The notes: generated by a model not told the origin, from the letters alone. A stretch of DNA of 64,000 nt from Sinotaia quadrata (GCA_028829895.1 CM054181.1:98383360-98447359), one strand, 5' to 3'; shown: positions 44,670 through 55,610, numbered from the stretch's first letter. A program made the numbers and translations.

Positions 44670-44790
44670 TCGTATATCACACCTATGACCGCCACACTTT
44701 TACGAGTTAAGTTAGCATTTATCACGCCTATGACCGCCACACTTTAAGAGTTAAGATCTATAACCGCCACACTTTAAGTTAGCATTTTGG
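44670..44790. repeat. Short tandem repeat, 30-50-bp unit, 3 copies
   Basis: TATGACCGCCACACTTTAAG AGTTAAG recurs three times with indels between. Confidence 0.85.
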
Positions 44791-45718
44791 CACAAATGTT
44801 GATTTCACGAACCTAATTGCCATGAAATGAGATTTCAGTGGAGTTACAATTCTAAAATTGAAGTTATTGATTTGAATGTGTAACAACAATGTAAACCTGT
44901 CCATAGTTGGAAGTGCAGACTTCAGGGGGAAGGGGAAAAGAGTTGAGTGGGATTAAAGTTGTGACCTTTGCGTGACCATATAGACAAAAGAAGAGGCAGT
45001 ACAGGAGAAAGGGGCGAAAAGCTAATTAGCGTGCCTTCGTGCTTCCATGTCACAGGTTGTCACAACTACAAGCATGAGCGAATAATTCCTAAATTTATTG
45101 GGTTGGGGGAGGCGGGGATGGGGATCGAAGGAATGTAAACCTCTAACAGTACACTCACTAACAGAGATGGAAGGGGGGGATGTCCCTGAGCAGCCAGGTG
45201 AAGTTATGATAAGGAACCAGTTTTGAAGATACATGAGTGACTATGAATTAATGAAAGACGGATTTAAATTGTATTCTTTATATTGACTTGCATAGCCTTA
45301 TATTGACGAATTTTATTCAAAGATCGGTAAATTTAATTAAGACAAACCAAACAGTTTAGAGAAGAAACTTAGAGCCAGCCACAATTGTCTTTCAGGGTTT
45401 CCAGAGTACCGTCCGGGTACAACAGTGAAGCACGGTGGTGTGTGTTGTGTCTGCATAATTTGGCCAGGTGACGTAGTTTTGATGCGTGTTGTGTATGCGG
45501 GCAAGAACGTCATTATGACATAACGACACGAAAGTTGAGTCAATTGCTCGATGAGAAAGTTATGACCCTTGTCTTCCAAAAGAACACTTTGTTAATGAAC
45601 ATTTTAGTCCAAAGATTGGAGAGATTAGATTAGTCCAAAGATTGGAAAGTATAAAGACGAAAGTGTAAATCTAATCAGTGAAAAAAGGCTATATTTTTAT
45701 CACTTAATCATGTGAAAG
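44791..45718. other. Single-copy sequence with minor ORFs
   Basis: Minus ORFs 45022-45234 and 45337-45579 are unrecognised. A short duplication (TCCAAAGATTGGA) lies at 45609-45645. No gene call can be supported. Confidence 0.45.
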
Positions 45719-46190
45719 TGTTAATAGAGAATCATTGAAAGTATTAATGCAGAAATCAGTGAAAATATTAATAGGGTAATCAATGAAAGTATTAATGCAG
45801 AAATCAGTGAAAGTATTAATAGGGTAATCAATGAAAGTATTAATACAGAAATCAGTGAAAATATTAATAGGGTAATTAATGAAAGTATTAATAGGGTAAT
45901 CAATGAAAGTATTAATAGGGTAATCAATGAAAGTATTAATTGGACAATCAATGAAAGTATTAATAGGGTAATCAATGAAAGTATTAATAGGGTAATCAAT
46001 GAAAGTATTAATTGGAGAATCAATGAAAGTATTAATAGGGTAATCAATGAAAGTATTAATAGGGTAATCAATGAAAGTATTAATAGGGTAATCAATGAAA
46101 GTATTAATAGGGTAATCAATGAAAGTATTAATAGGGTAATCAATGAAAGTATTAATACAGAAATCAATGAAAATATTTAATAGGGAAATC
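45719..46190. repeat. Minisatellite, 24-bp unit, about 20 copies
   Basis: GTATTAATAGGGTAATCAAT GAAA. The left third carries GTATTAATGCAGAAATCAGT variants alternating with the main type. Minus ORFs of 148 and 170 codons with 8-residue repeats are period artefacts. Confidence 0.96.
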
Positions 46191-46406
46191 ACGTGCAAGC
46201 TTTCTGTAGGAATCAATTAAAGTCGTTTTTAGGTGAATGAATGATGGTCTTCCTAAGGAATCGATGTCTGACTAAGAGGACTCTATAGAAATGTTCATGT
46301 CACGTAGTAAGGACAATGAATGAAAATTTTACCTAGGCGGATGAATGAAAGGCTCCCAGAGGTGAATGAATGAAAACGTTGCTAAGTAGAATGAATGAAT
46401 GAATAA
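46191..46406. repeat. Degenerate repeat of AATGAATGAAA words
   Basis: AATGAATGAAA(A/G) preceded by CTAAG(G/T) recurs about every 36 bp. Likely a decayed extension of the neighbouring array. Confidence 0.6.
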
Positions 46407-46832
46407 ATGATAGTCAATCAAAGGGAGACAATTGAACACTTACTAAGAGGTGGCAATTATAGTTATGCTACTGGAAATCGTTCTCTGGGGTACGTCACAC
46501 TTCAATACATGTATGTATGTGGGCATGAGAGCGGTGTGTGTGTGGGGGGTGGGGGTATAGGGGTGCAACCTTTATGGTTCCAAGATGTGGCTGGAAAGAC
46601 TAGACGGAATCCGGCTGAATCAGACATTGCTGCTAATTCCAAACTGTCTTGCAGCCCCTCCGACCCGTCTTATCTTTGCTACCCATCTCTAAACACACCA
46701 GTAACAGCTGCCGGCTCACGATGAAAGTGATTAGACGCAGTCATAGCCTGGGGCTAGGAACACTTCCTTGCTCAACATGTGCTATTCATCATACACAACC
46801 TATAAGCCACAAACGGCTTCTTCGGCATGGCA

Positions 46833-46938
46833 CCAATCAACGCATCCCCTGCCACTCAAACTGCGGAAGACCAATCCGAAGATAGCATCAATTAAAACCC
46901 AGCCAATCGTGCGTGCCATAAATCAGAAGCTGTCCAAT
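46833..46938 (+). promoter_or_regulatory. Four same-orientation CCAAT boxes at 31-38-bp spacing
   Basis: CCAAT at 46833, 46871, 46903 and 46934 (spacings 38, 32, 31), three of the four as CCAATC. NF-Y boxes in multi-CCAAT promoters commonly sit about three helical turns apart. GCCATAAATC (caudal-like) lies just before the last box. Confidence 0.35.
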
Positions 46939-47257
46939 GAAAAGCCAGGAAGAGGGAAGAAGACGTGAGAGACTGGAGAGATGCGCATGATGCTGGGTGA
47001 AAGAAAAATGCAATTTGCAAAGGCAGCATGTCAAAACTGATGCAGCGGGTAAATAAATACGAGACAAGTATCTGGGTCCCCCGTTCCTCTCCTTGGGCGA
47101 GCAGACCCAACATGTGTTTTCAATGTGGCCTCACCTTAGCTTGCCTCTTGCCGGTGCAAAAACACAGGCAGCAGGGCCGGTAAGATAAATAGAAGACAGT
47201 CAGGCACACATGTAGCGATTAAGAAAGAAAACACCGCTGGCGCCATAACGTCATTAA

Positions 47258-47276
47258 GCCGACTGGGGCAGTCGGC
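47258..47276. other. Perfect 8-bp stem, 3-nt loop hairpin
   Basis: GCCGACTG GGG CAGTCGGC. It is followed by no T run, so a terminator-type reading does not apply; could be cruciform-forming DNA or a structured RNA stem. Confidence 0.6.
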
Positions 47277-47420
47277 ATGTTGAAGGATAGAATATACTGA
47301 GCGAAAACACAGCAGCCGGCAACCACATTGCCAGCAGCGGTGGCGCCGTACTGGCAGCGGCCAAAACACGAACAGCCTGCTTCTTTCGCCACACATAGGT
47401 GCCACAGATTCTATGTAGAC

Positions 47421-48000
47421 TCTTTTACAAAACTATAAAAAAATCTGCAAAAAATCCTCACACATTTTGCACGTGCAGATCACCCAGTTACATATAACAC
47501 ACGAATCGTCTTATGATTTTCTAATTTTTTTTTTAAAGGAAAAAATCCTTCAGATAGAATCTCTTTCAAAAAACGATTTTTAAAAAAAGGTAGCTGGGGG
47601 CAGGGGGTTCTCTACATCTCCACGATCTGGATAGTTAACAACCCCACCTTCTGGGAAAACTTAACTGTAAAAGGGAAGTGAACAGAGATTGCAGCAATTT
47701 CGGGCGGAGGATTAGTTCACCAGGCCTCAAAATTTGTCACCAAGGGGCGTGACTTCACTTGATGCTGCCTAGCATGGGACCCTGGCAGAACATAGCCGGT
47801 AATTAGACAAGTCTTAAGCAGAAAATGGCGTTCCGGCACCGTACTGGCTAGTGGTAATGGTGCTGGCTTGCTGCGATCACTCAGTAACAAAAGGAAGTAG
47901 TTTGGCAGTGGTAAGAAATTGTTTCCAGTTCCAAGTTTGTCGCCAATCTTACAACGAAGTACAGGAAGCTGCAAGCACTAAGCGCTTCTTTATATAGTAA
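47421..48000. other. Single-copy sequence with an 85-codon minus ORF
   Basis: The ORF 47717-47974 (-), which starts MQLPVLRCKI, is unrecognised. No splice signals frame it clearly. Confidence 0.3.
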
Positions 48001-48888
48001 TAAACAAAGCGAAATGGAATGACAAATGAAGGGAAACAAAATCTATCGACTAATTATATTATAGATGTATGTCAAGTTTTATCCAACTCTTCTCTCCTCT
48101 CCTTCCTTCCCCCCCTCCCCTCCAACACTTATATCTCGCCTGAAGTGTTGCCAACTGCTGTGTGTTATTCATGGATTGGAGTTTGCTAAACTTGCAAGTC
48201 TGCTAGTGTGGATTCTATAATAAATCTTGTAATCATTTTAAAGTTGCTAGATTGGTTATACGACAAATTTTCTTTCGTTATTCTGATATTAACTTTAATA
48301 ATTTTAACATTTATTCCTATGAACATTTTCATTATTTGGGTCTGTTAGAGTATGCTTTGTTTTTTACAGTTTAACGAACATTTTTTCTGCTCGTTTGTGT
48401 GGTTATTAGCAGATAAAACACGTCCATAAATAATTTAGTTCATTAATTTGCCCCCAGCCCAGGGAGGGGAGTTGACCCTGATCCGCTTTCCTGATATATC
48501 CATCATTAAGTGGGGCCGCCCCGGGGAACGGGGTTCTTTTCGGGGATAAAGCATTTTTCTAAGTAAAATTTCAGCTTTCTATCTCTCTCCTTGCGGCAGT
48601 GAATGCAGTATATACAGACATGCACACAGAAACATATTTTCTGCTATTTTTAATTTGTAAAATCCCACAAATAATTTGCTGGATTTATTACGAATCTGTA
48701 CATATATACTTGTTGATTTGTAAATGTATCTATTTATGTCAGTGTTAAGGGACATTTGTAAATGTTATCCATTTATTTCAGTGTTATTATGATTGTAATA
48801 GCTCATATGCTCATTACAATGCATTAGTGGTTTGAAATGATCTATCTCCACTTTACATAATTTATTTATATAAAGATTTATGATTTAT
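48001..48888. other. AT-rich sequence with one GC-rich patch
   Basis: The patch 48450-48550 includes GGGGCCGCCCCGGGGAACGG, a symmetrical GC run. Otherwise no feature. Confidence 0.45.
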
Positions 48889-49436
48889 TTGTACGTTACA
48901 TTTGTTTGTTAAATGGCGATATTTACAATACACATTAAAGCGTCTTTTGATGTTATTTGTACGTTACATTTGTTTGTTTAATGGTGATATTTACAAAACA
49001 CATTAAAGCGTCTTTTGATGTTTTTTGTACGTTATATTTGTTTTGTTTAATGGCGATATTTACAATACACATTAAAGCGTCTTTTGATGTTTTTTGTACG
49101 TTATATTTGTTTGTTTAATGGCGATATTTACAATACACATTAAAGCGTCTTTTGATGTTTTTTGTACGTTATATTTGTTTGTTTAATGGCGATATTTACA
49201 ATACACATTAAAGCGTCTTTTGATGTTTTTTGTACGTTATATTTGTTTGTTTAATGGCGATATTTACAATACACATTAAAGCGTCTTTTGATGTTTTTTG
49301 TACGTTATATTTGTTTGTTTAATGGCGATATTTACAATACACATTAAAGCGTCTTTTGATGTTTTTTGTACGTTATATTTGTTTGTTTAATGGCGATATT
49401 TACAATACACATTAAAGCATCTTTTGATGTTTTCCA
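48889..49436. repeat. Minisatellite, 68-bp unit, 8 copies
   Basis: TTTGTACGTTATATTTGTTT GTTTAATGGCGATATTTACA ATACACATTAAAGCGTCTTT TGATGTTT. The central copies are identical. Confidence 0.96.
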
Positions 49437-49598
49437 ATAATTTAACCACACATTACAGTTTCCTCCCAATAATTAAACTACACACTAAAAATGTTTTGTT
49501 GTTTTCCAACAATTCAACCACATGTTATGGTAGGAGTGACTTTTAATGATGTATTTATTTATTACGTAACTTGTAATAAGTTTTATTTACACGCTACA

Positions 49599-49886
49599 GT
49601 GGTATGAGCTTTTCTAATAATTTATCTACATGCTAAAGTGGTTTGGGCTTTCTTAATAATTTATCTACATGCTAAAGTGGTTAAGGCGTTCTTAATAATT
49701 TATCTACATGCTAAAGTGGTTTGGGCATTCTTAATAATTTATCTACATGCTAAAGTGGTTAAGGCGTTCTTAATAATTTATCTACATGCTAAAGTGATTT
49801 GGGCATTCTTAATAATTTATCTACATGCTAAAGTGATTTGGGCATTCTTAATAATTTATCTACATGCTAAAGTGATTTGTGTTTCC
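49599..49886. repeat. Minisatellite, 39-bp unit, 7 copies
   Basis: GTTTGGGCATTCTTAATAAT then TTATCTACATGCTAAAGTG. The ORF 49638-49889 with a 13-residue repeat is an artefact. Two variant types (TTTGGGC and TTAAGGC) alternate in the left half, a dimeric pattern. Confidence 0.95.
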
Positions 49887-50034
49887 TAGGTCAGTGATTT
49901 AGGATTATTATTTGATTTTCTCAGGTTAAAGTGATTTGGGGGCAATTTGTAATAATTTATCTAGTTACATTGATTATGATTGAATCATAATGATTTTTCT
50001 CAATACAAGCAGATCTCTAAGTTGTGTTGTTACA
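49887..50034. other. Short AT-rich spacer
   Basis: No feature seen. Confidence 0.4.
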
Positions 50035-50250
50035 GATTTATTGAACGTATCCATAAGCTGATCTCTGTTTTGTTGTTATAGATTTATTGAACGTATCCAT
50101 AAGCTGATCTCTGTTTTGTTGTTATAGATTTATTGAACGTATCTACATCTAGATCTCAATACTTTGCTATTATAGATTTATTAAATGTATCTACAACTAG
50201 ATCTCAATGTTTTGCTATTATAGATTTATTGAACAAATCTACAAGCTGTG
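50035..50250. repeat. Minisatellite, 46-bp unit, 4-5 copies
   Basis: GATTTATTGAACGTATCCAT AAGCTGATCTCTGTTTTGTT GTTATA at 50035, 50081, 50127 and 50173; right copies diverged. Confidence 0.92.
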
Positions 50251-50488
50251 ACGTTTTGAATGCACACGATTTCTTACGCCTTTAACAATATTGTCCTCAT
50301 CAATCTTTGCTAAGTGCTTTGAGGTGATTTACATAATTACACTGAGGGTGTTTTTTTTTTAAAGTGTGCAATGAGGCGGTGAGACCCGAGAAAATTAAAT
50401 GATTCACACTCACTATTCTGAATAAATTTTAATTTTATAAAGAGGATGCACATATTTCTTTAAAAGTGGAGTGGAGAAATGAGTGAAC

Positions 50489-50928
50489 AGAGAAGAAAGC
50501 AGTGACGTAAACTCAGTGAAAGAGAAGAAAGCAGTGAAGTAAACCCAATGAACAGAGAAGAAAGCAGTGACGTAAACCCAGTGAAAAGAGAAGAAAGCAG
50601 TGACGTAAACCCAATGAACAGAGAAGAAAACGGTGACGTAAACCCAGTGAAAAGAGAAGAAAGCAGTGACGTAAACCCAATGAACAGAGAAGAAAGCAGT
50701 GACGTAAACCCAACGAACAGAGAAGAAAGCAGTGACGTAAACCCAGTGAAATGAGAAGAAAGCAGTGACGTAAACCCAATGAACAGAGAAGAAAGCAGTG
50801 ACGTAAACCCAGTGAACAGAGAAGAAAGCAGTGACGTAAACCCAGTGAAATGAGAAGAAAGCAGTGACGTAAACCCAGTGAAAAGAGAAGAAAGCAGTGA
50901 CGTAAACCCAGTGAAAAGAAAAGAAAAC
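50489..50928. repeat. Minisatellite, 33-bp unit, 13 copies, each with TGACGTAA
   Basis: AGAGAAGAAAGCAGTGACGT AAACCCAGTGAAC. TGACGTAA, a bZIP (CREB/ATF, PAR) half-palindrome, is intact in 12 of 13 copies (50503, 50568, then every 33 bp to 50898). The minus ORF of 156 codons with an 11-residue GFTSLLSSLFT repeat is a period artefact. Confidence 0.96.
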
Positions 50929-51350
50929 ATTACGATAGCGATACAGTAAGCTCAGCTTGATTCTCGAGTGGTCCTTTATCGTTCATTTCGCGGTTTGACA
51001 TGTAGATAGACGGAAATAGTGTAAGTTGGGCAGATCCCATCTGGGTGATCGTAACGCCCACTTAGCTCTTATGGGACAGGACAGGCATGCGGAGAGGCCG
51101 GTGAGGGGACACTAAACACATGGCCCCACATGGCTTATCTCCCCTTTTCCCACCCAGGACTTGGTGTGGCTGGGCGGCTGGAATAGACCACTGTGTGCAA
51201 GTCGGCAGACATGTCTGGGCCTCATTCTTGGCGCCAGTGGCTGTATCTGGTTTAGCCTAAACTATTTCCAAAGGAGGGTTTGCCAGTGTCCATGAAGATA
51301 TCGAAATTTGTGTCCGTATGATTATCCGGGCTCATGTGTAATTTTTTTTA
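50929..51350. other. Balanced single-copy island
   Basis: No ORF of note. AGACATGTCT near 51208 is a perfect p53-family half-site palindrome (RRRCATGYYY), but the adjoining half-site is absent. AATAGT/GTAAGTTG near 51020 resembles a donor. Confidence 0.3.
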
Positions 51351-51499
51351 ATGGCTCACTTACGGTACGGCACGGTTTAGAGCTGAACTCATCTAGAGTA
51401 CAGCAGATAAACAGCGGCAAAGCTCTGTCCTGTAATTACTGATACCAACAACGCTATCAAAGTAAATTCGCTGTTTTAAGCTAAGGAAATTAAATTTAC

Positions 51500-51890
51500 A
51501 TTATTATGATAGCAGTTAGTCGTTAATCTTTACCTCGTGTCTTGATTGGTTGCTTCATTTTGCTAGCAATTAATCGTTAAATGGTACTTCATTACCTAGC
51601 CAATAAATGTGAATCACAACTTCATTATGTCAACAACTGGTCGTCAACATTTTCCTCAGTGCATTAGCAATTTATAGAGAATCTTTACTGAATTATTTAT
51701 CAATTAGTCGTGAAACTTATCGTGGAATTGTCATCAATTAGTCGTGAATTATACGTCAGTATTTCATTGATTAATTGTAAATAGCATTCTTTGTCAGCTA
51801 TTTAATCGTGAATAACATTCTCAATATGACGATGAATCATAACCGCAATATGTCAGCTATTAATCGTAATGTTTTGCCTAATTATTACGT
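51500..51890. repeat. Degenerate repeat on TAATCGTxAA words, period about 55 bp
   Basis: (A/G)CAATTAGTCGT(T/G)AA recurs about eight times with CATT or CTTCATT between. Decayed array. Confidence 0.6.
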
Positions 51891-52208
51891 CATCTATTAG
51901 AAACTTCTGGTAAATCGCGTCACACAGGACTATCTTTCACTGGCCTTGAACTTGGCTGTTCGAGTTTCGTGTTCGACGTACATGTAATAAAATTGAAATT
52001 CACTTTCCACACAATATAAGCATAATACTTTACATACAGCCAGTCATAGGACACAACTATTCTGGTGTCACATTTCATACAACGCATACAGGAACTATCG
52101 ATACAAACTGTCTTGACAGTGGACGATCTCTCGTTTTCCAAACATAATTTTACAGAGGCTATCAACGTTTTCCGTAGTTGTGGGGCTCTGAAATGAACTG
52201 AATCGAAA
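51891..52208. other. Single-copy sequence with an 81-codon minus ORF
   Basis: The minus frame 51920-52165 (starts MIASVKLCLE) contains CIDSSCMRCMKCDTRIVV, four cysteines in a C-x4-C-x2-C-x2-C spacing. This is reminiscent of, but not matching, a zinc-ribbon. No splice context. Probably chance. Confidence 0.2.
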
Positions 52209-52209
52209 G

Positions 52210-52312
52210 ATAACTGGATTATTTTGCTAAGATTGAGAAAAAGTAGATTGGGTTATATTGCTAAGACTAAGAAAAGGTAGATTGGGTTATTTCGCTAAGG
52301 TTGAGAAAAGGG
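52210..52312. repeat. Tandem repeat, about 43-bp unit, 2-3 copies
   Basis: AGATTGGGTTATATTGCTAA GACTAAGAAAAGGT recurs three times with substitutions. Confidence 0.85.
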
Positions 52313-52408
52313 AAGTGAATTGAATTCGGTTTCGATTTGAAGGCAGATAAAAATCGAATGAATAACATTTTCAGAACGATGTTTACTCCGAATATCACCT
52401 CCGTCTTT

Positions 52409-52525
52409 ATTTACACGTACCGCTACGTGCTTCTGATTTTACACGTACCGCTACGTGCTTCTGATTTTACACGTACCGCTACGTGCTTCTGATTTTACAC
52501 GTACCGCTAAGTACTTCTGATTTTA
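52409..52525. repeat. Minisatellite, 28-bp unit, 4 copies, hairpin in each
   Basis: TTTTACACGTACCGCTACGT GCTTCTGA. Each full copy has the inverted pair CACGTA/TACGTG around CCGC. ACGTGC also fits the hypoxia-response core (RCGTG). The fourth copy has lost the right arm (TAAGTACT). Confidence 0.92.
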
Positions 52526-52718
52526 TTCAAGCCTGGTGTTGAAAGCACTAAGTTTCTGATTTACACTCTACTCTTTTTCCACATACGATTGATTTTACAC
52601 ACCGTTTATGTTAACATACTGAACTACCGATTTTACACATATTTTCAAATACATGTATTTATGCGTTTAGCCACTAGTTTTTACAGTACTGTATTGACAT
52701 ATACTGATTTTACATATT

Positions 52719-52720
<2 letters not shown>

Positions 52721-52788
<68 letters not shown>
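52721..52788. repeat. (CA)n microsatellite, about 34 dinucleotides
   Basis: Uninterrupted run. Confidence 0.97.
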
Positions 52789-52793
<5 letters not shown>

Positions 52794-53040
52794 TTCTCAT
52801 TGCAGACACTATTTACAAATGCTTAACTAATGATTCTGCATACCCCGTTTTGCTTTTCTTTATAACAAAATATTAATTCTGCTTACTGCCAGACCCTCTG
52901 TTTTCTGCTAGACAGTTTGGACTCTGTTTACAGGTAGACTGTGTAGATTTTCTGTTTACTGCTAATCTGTTTAATGCTAGAATGTCTGTTTAGACTTTTT
53001 GAGTGTCTGTTTAATGACAGAATGTCTATTTACTGCTAGA

Positions 53041-53191
53041 CAGGGCCGTCTTAACAGCATTATAGGCCTTCAGGCAAAGCGTGCACTGGGGCCCCTACCT
53101 GAACAACCACTTAATAAAAATGACAACAAGTCATAACATACACATATTATCACGGGGCCCCGGGCAACTGCCCAGCGTTAAGACTGCACTG
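53041..53191. mobile_element. hAT-like MITE (151 bp) with 15-bp TIRs and 8-bp TSD
   Basis: The left end CAGGGCCGTCTTAAC and the inverted right end CAGTGCAGTCTTAAC match at 13 of 15 positions. The interior has the symmetric GGGGCCCC..GGGGCCCCGGGCAACTGCCC typical of hAT MITEs starting CAGGGCCGTCTTAA. The flanks CTGCTAGA (53033-53040) and CTGTCAGA (53192-53199) form an 8-bp duplication with two differences. Non-autonomous: no transposase. Confidence 0.85.
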
Positions 53192-53468
53192 CTGTCAGAT
53201 TGTTTGGGACATGGGAGCTCAGTGAGAAATTTGTGCTGCGCGTCACATTCTTCACATTGAAGAAATTTCACAAAACAATATCGTGCGCTAGAAGAAAAAA
53301 AGAATACAATTTGTGAATATTATCTCTCACCTCACAACGACCACTTATTTAATAATAAACAACACATTTCAATCACATTTACTAAGCAATTTGAGCACAG
53401 AAATTTTTGGGGATGTTCGATTATGACTCCGACATTTTGGTTGCTGATTCTAGACTTTATTGTAGAAT

Positions 53469-53488
53469 TAAGCGCCCTCTAGCGGCCA
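53469..53488 (-). promoter_or_regulatory. Candidate CTCF-type insulator motif
   Basis: The minus strand reads TGGCCGCTAGAGGGCGCTTA. This fits the CTCF core CCxCTAG(A/G)GGGCGC, whose zinc-finger recognition is conserved in bilaterians, with one mismatch to CCASYAGRKGGC. It lies in non-repetitive sequence about 280 bp from the hAT MITE. Confidence 0.5.
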
Positions 53489-53755
53489 CGCTGAGAAAGA
53501 TAGCAACTAATGGGGAGTTGCTTAGTCAAACCTCCCACCACCCCTGGATGTACAGGAGGGCGTGACACACTGGTACTATAATTTAATGAATTACTTAAGT
53601 ACTTTTCATTACATGTCATTGGATTTATGTAGAATAATTGTAATGGAAGGAAATATTTAATATATCTGATTTCATTTTTAAAGAGTTCACAAAACTGTCC
53701 TTAATAAGGGCTGTCTGTTTTGAAATAAAAGTTTGAAATCAATAAGGCTTATGGA

Positions 53756-53896
53756 ACTGTGTGTGTGTGTGTGTATATATATATGTGTGTGTGTGTGTGT
53801 GTGCGTGCGTTCGTTCGTGCGTGCGTGCGTGCGTGTGTGTGTGTGTGTGTGTGCTCGCGCGTCTTAGTATGCGTGTGCTTGCGTGTCTCTCTGTGT

Positions 53897-53946
<50 letters not shown>
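53756..53946. repeat. Compound (GT)n microsatellite with TA, CG and GTGC interruptions
   Basis: GT runs broken by (TA)5 and by GTGCGTGCGTTCGTTCGTGC segments that alternate purine and pyrimidine, a Z-DNA-prone composition. Confidence 0.95.
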
Positions 53947-53948
<2 letters not shown>

Positions 53949-54370
53949 TATCTTTAGATGCATAGTTGTGGTGCATACTGAATCAGAAATAAAATAGATT
54001 TATTTTCAGGGATCCCAGTTATACTTCTTCTTAATTCTAAAAATAAATAAAGTTTAGAGTTGAAAACATAAATAACACTTTTAAATAAATTATACACAAT
54101 TATAACATTTACTTTGTAAAAAAAAAAATACCTTGAACAAAAATAAGAAGATATTTTATTATGGAATTAACAATCATTTATATTAGTCAATGATATCGTG
54201 GATCTTTGATTTGTTTCTAAGATATTGGTAATAAAAAAGAAAAATATACAAATATATGTTTTGTTTATTTTATTTGATTTGCCTTTTTATCAGAACGGTA
54301 AATTTACCTTTAAAAAAAGGTCAAGTTCCCGAAATACTGTAAAATCTTTATTCTCAATGAAGTACCGCAA
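53947..54370. other. Very AT-rich sequence
   Basis: No feature seen. Confidence 0.5.
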
Positions 54371-54642
54371 GTGTGCATGTATTCATGTGTCATAAATTGT
54401 GTGCATGTATTCATGTGTCATAAATTGTGAGCATGTATTGTTGTGTCATAAATTGTGTGCATGTATTCATGTGTCATAAATTGTGTGCATGTATTCTTGT
54501 GTCATAAATTGTGTGCATTTATTCTTGTGTCATAAATTGTGTGCATGTATTGTTGTGTCATAAAATATGTGCATGGATTCATGTGTCATCACTTGTGTGC
54601 ATGTTTCATAAATGGTGTGCACGTATCCATAAGTCATAAACT
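54371..54642. repeat. Minisatellite, 28-bp unit, 9-10 copies
   Basis: TGTGTGCATGTATTCATGTG TCATAAAT. Copies differ at the ATTCATG/ATTCTTG/ATTGTTG position; right end decayed. Confidence 0.93.
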
Positions 54643-54789
54643 GTTCTGCGGCCACAGTATGGTGTTCCATGTTCACACCGATTAAAAGTGCGGGTGTTAC
54701 ATTATTGGATTGATTACGTGTTTACAAATACTTTACTGCGTTCGGTGTTTATATTTCTAAACTGTAAAAGGATTCTTCTATTCTTCGTT

Positions 54790-55310
54790 TGCTTAATTAA
54801 TTGCTACGGTTGTGAAAAATTAATTATTTCATTGTTACGACTTCACAAAATTGATTACTGAGTTGTTACGATTGGACAAAATTCATTACTTAATTGCTTC
54901 GACTGGATAATATTAATTTACTTCGTTCTGGTGACTGGAAAAATATAAATACTTAATTTTAAGACTGGACAAAATTTAATTACTTTATTGTTAAGACCTG
55001 ACATAATTAATTTGCTGTATTGTTATGAGCGAATAAAATTAATTATTGCATTGTGACAATTGGATAAGATTAATTGACTTCATTGTTACGACTGGAGAAA
55101 ATTCATGACTACATTGTTACTATTAAATAAAATTAATTAACATCATTGTTACGACTGGAGAAAATTCATTACTACATTTTTACTATTAAATAAAACTAAT
55201 TAACATTATTCTTACGACTGGAGATAATTAACTGCTGCATTGTTAATACTAAATAAAATTAATTGACATCATTGTTACGACTGGATAAAATTAATTACTG
55301 CATTGTACTC
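54790..55310. repeat. Degenerate repeat, about 55-63-bp unit, about 9 copies
   Basis: CATTGTTACGACTGGA(T/G)A AAATTAATTACT recurs with alternating TACTATTAAATAAA segments, giving a dimeric appearance at 55075-55260. Confidence 0.85.
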
Positions 55311-55369
55311 ATTTTGTTTAACTCATCATTACTATATTCTTTATTTTGTCTTCCATCCTTTCTCTTAAT

Positions 55370-55610
55370 TTGAGAGTAAATAACTTTTGTTTAAGTGTAG
55401 GCCTACTGTTAATTATTATTTGTTTAATTTGAGCATAAACAACTTTTGTTTTAAGTGTACTGTTAATTATTATTTGTTTAATTTGAGCATTCATAGCTGT
55501 TCTATGAAGTAAAGTGCTATTCTCTATGTATTTAATTTTAACATTAAGAACTATTATTTCAAATATATGTTAATTATAATTGGTTTAATTTGATTTTTAA
55601 TAAACTTTGT
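55370..55610. repeat. Degenerate repeat, about 58-bp unit, 3-4 copies
   Basis: TTTAATTTGAGCATAAACAA CTTTTGTTTTAAGTGTACTG TTAATTATTATTTG. Confidence 0.8.

Larger units (their letters stand above)
46407..47420. other. Kilobase-long balanced single-copy island
   Basis: The largest block without tandem repeats. It has CpGs, ORFs of 66-105 codons in several frames on both strands and no recognised product. A G4-prone GGGGGGTGGGGGTATAGGGG lies at 46544-46563. The minus ORF 47136-47405 ends in a TAA immediately before a GTGAGG donor-like word. It holds the CCAAT cluster and hairpin listed separately. Regulatory DNA seems likelier than coding. Confidence 0.35.

Noticed and set aside
45704..46216. 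170-codon minus ORF with 8-residue repeats
   Set aside because: The 24-bp period is divisible by 3 and lacks stops, so length is automatic; no start context, splice sites or recognisable protein.
50460..50930. 156-codon minus ORF with repeated GFTSLLSSLFT
   Set aside because: Period artefact of the 33-bp minisatellite.
51190..51225. p53 response element
   Set aside because: Only one RRRCATGYYY half-site is present; single half-sites are frequent by chance.
51920..52165. Cysteine cluster as a zinc-ribbon protein
   Set aside because: Spacing does not fit a known ribbon, and there is no gene structure around it.
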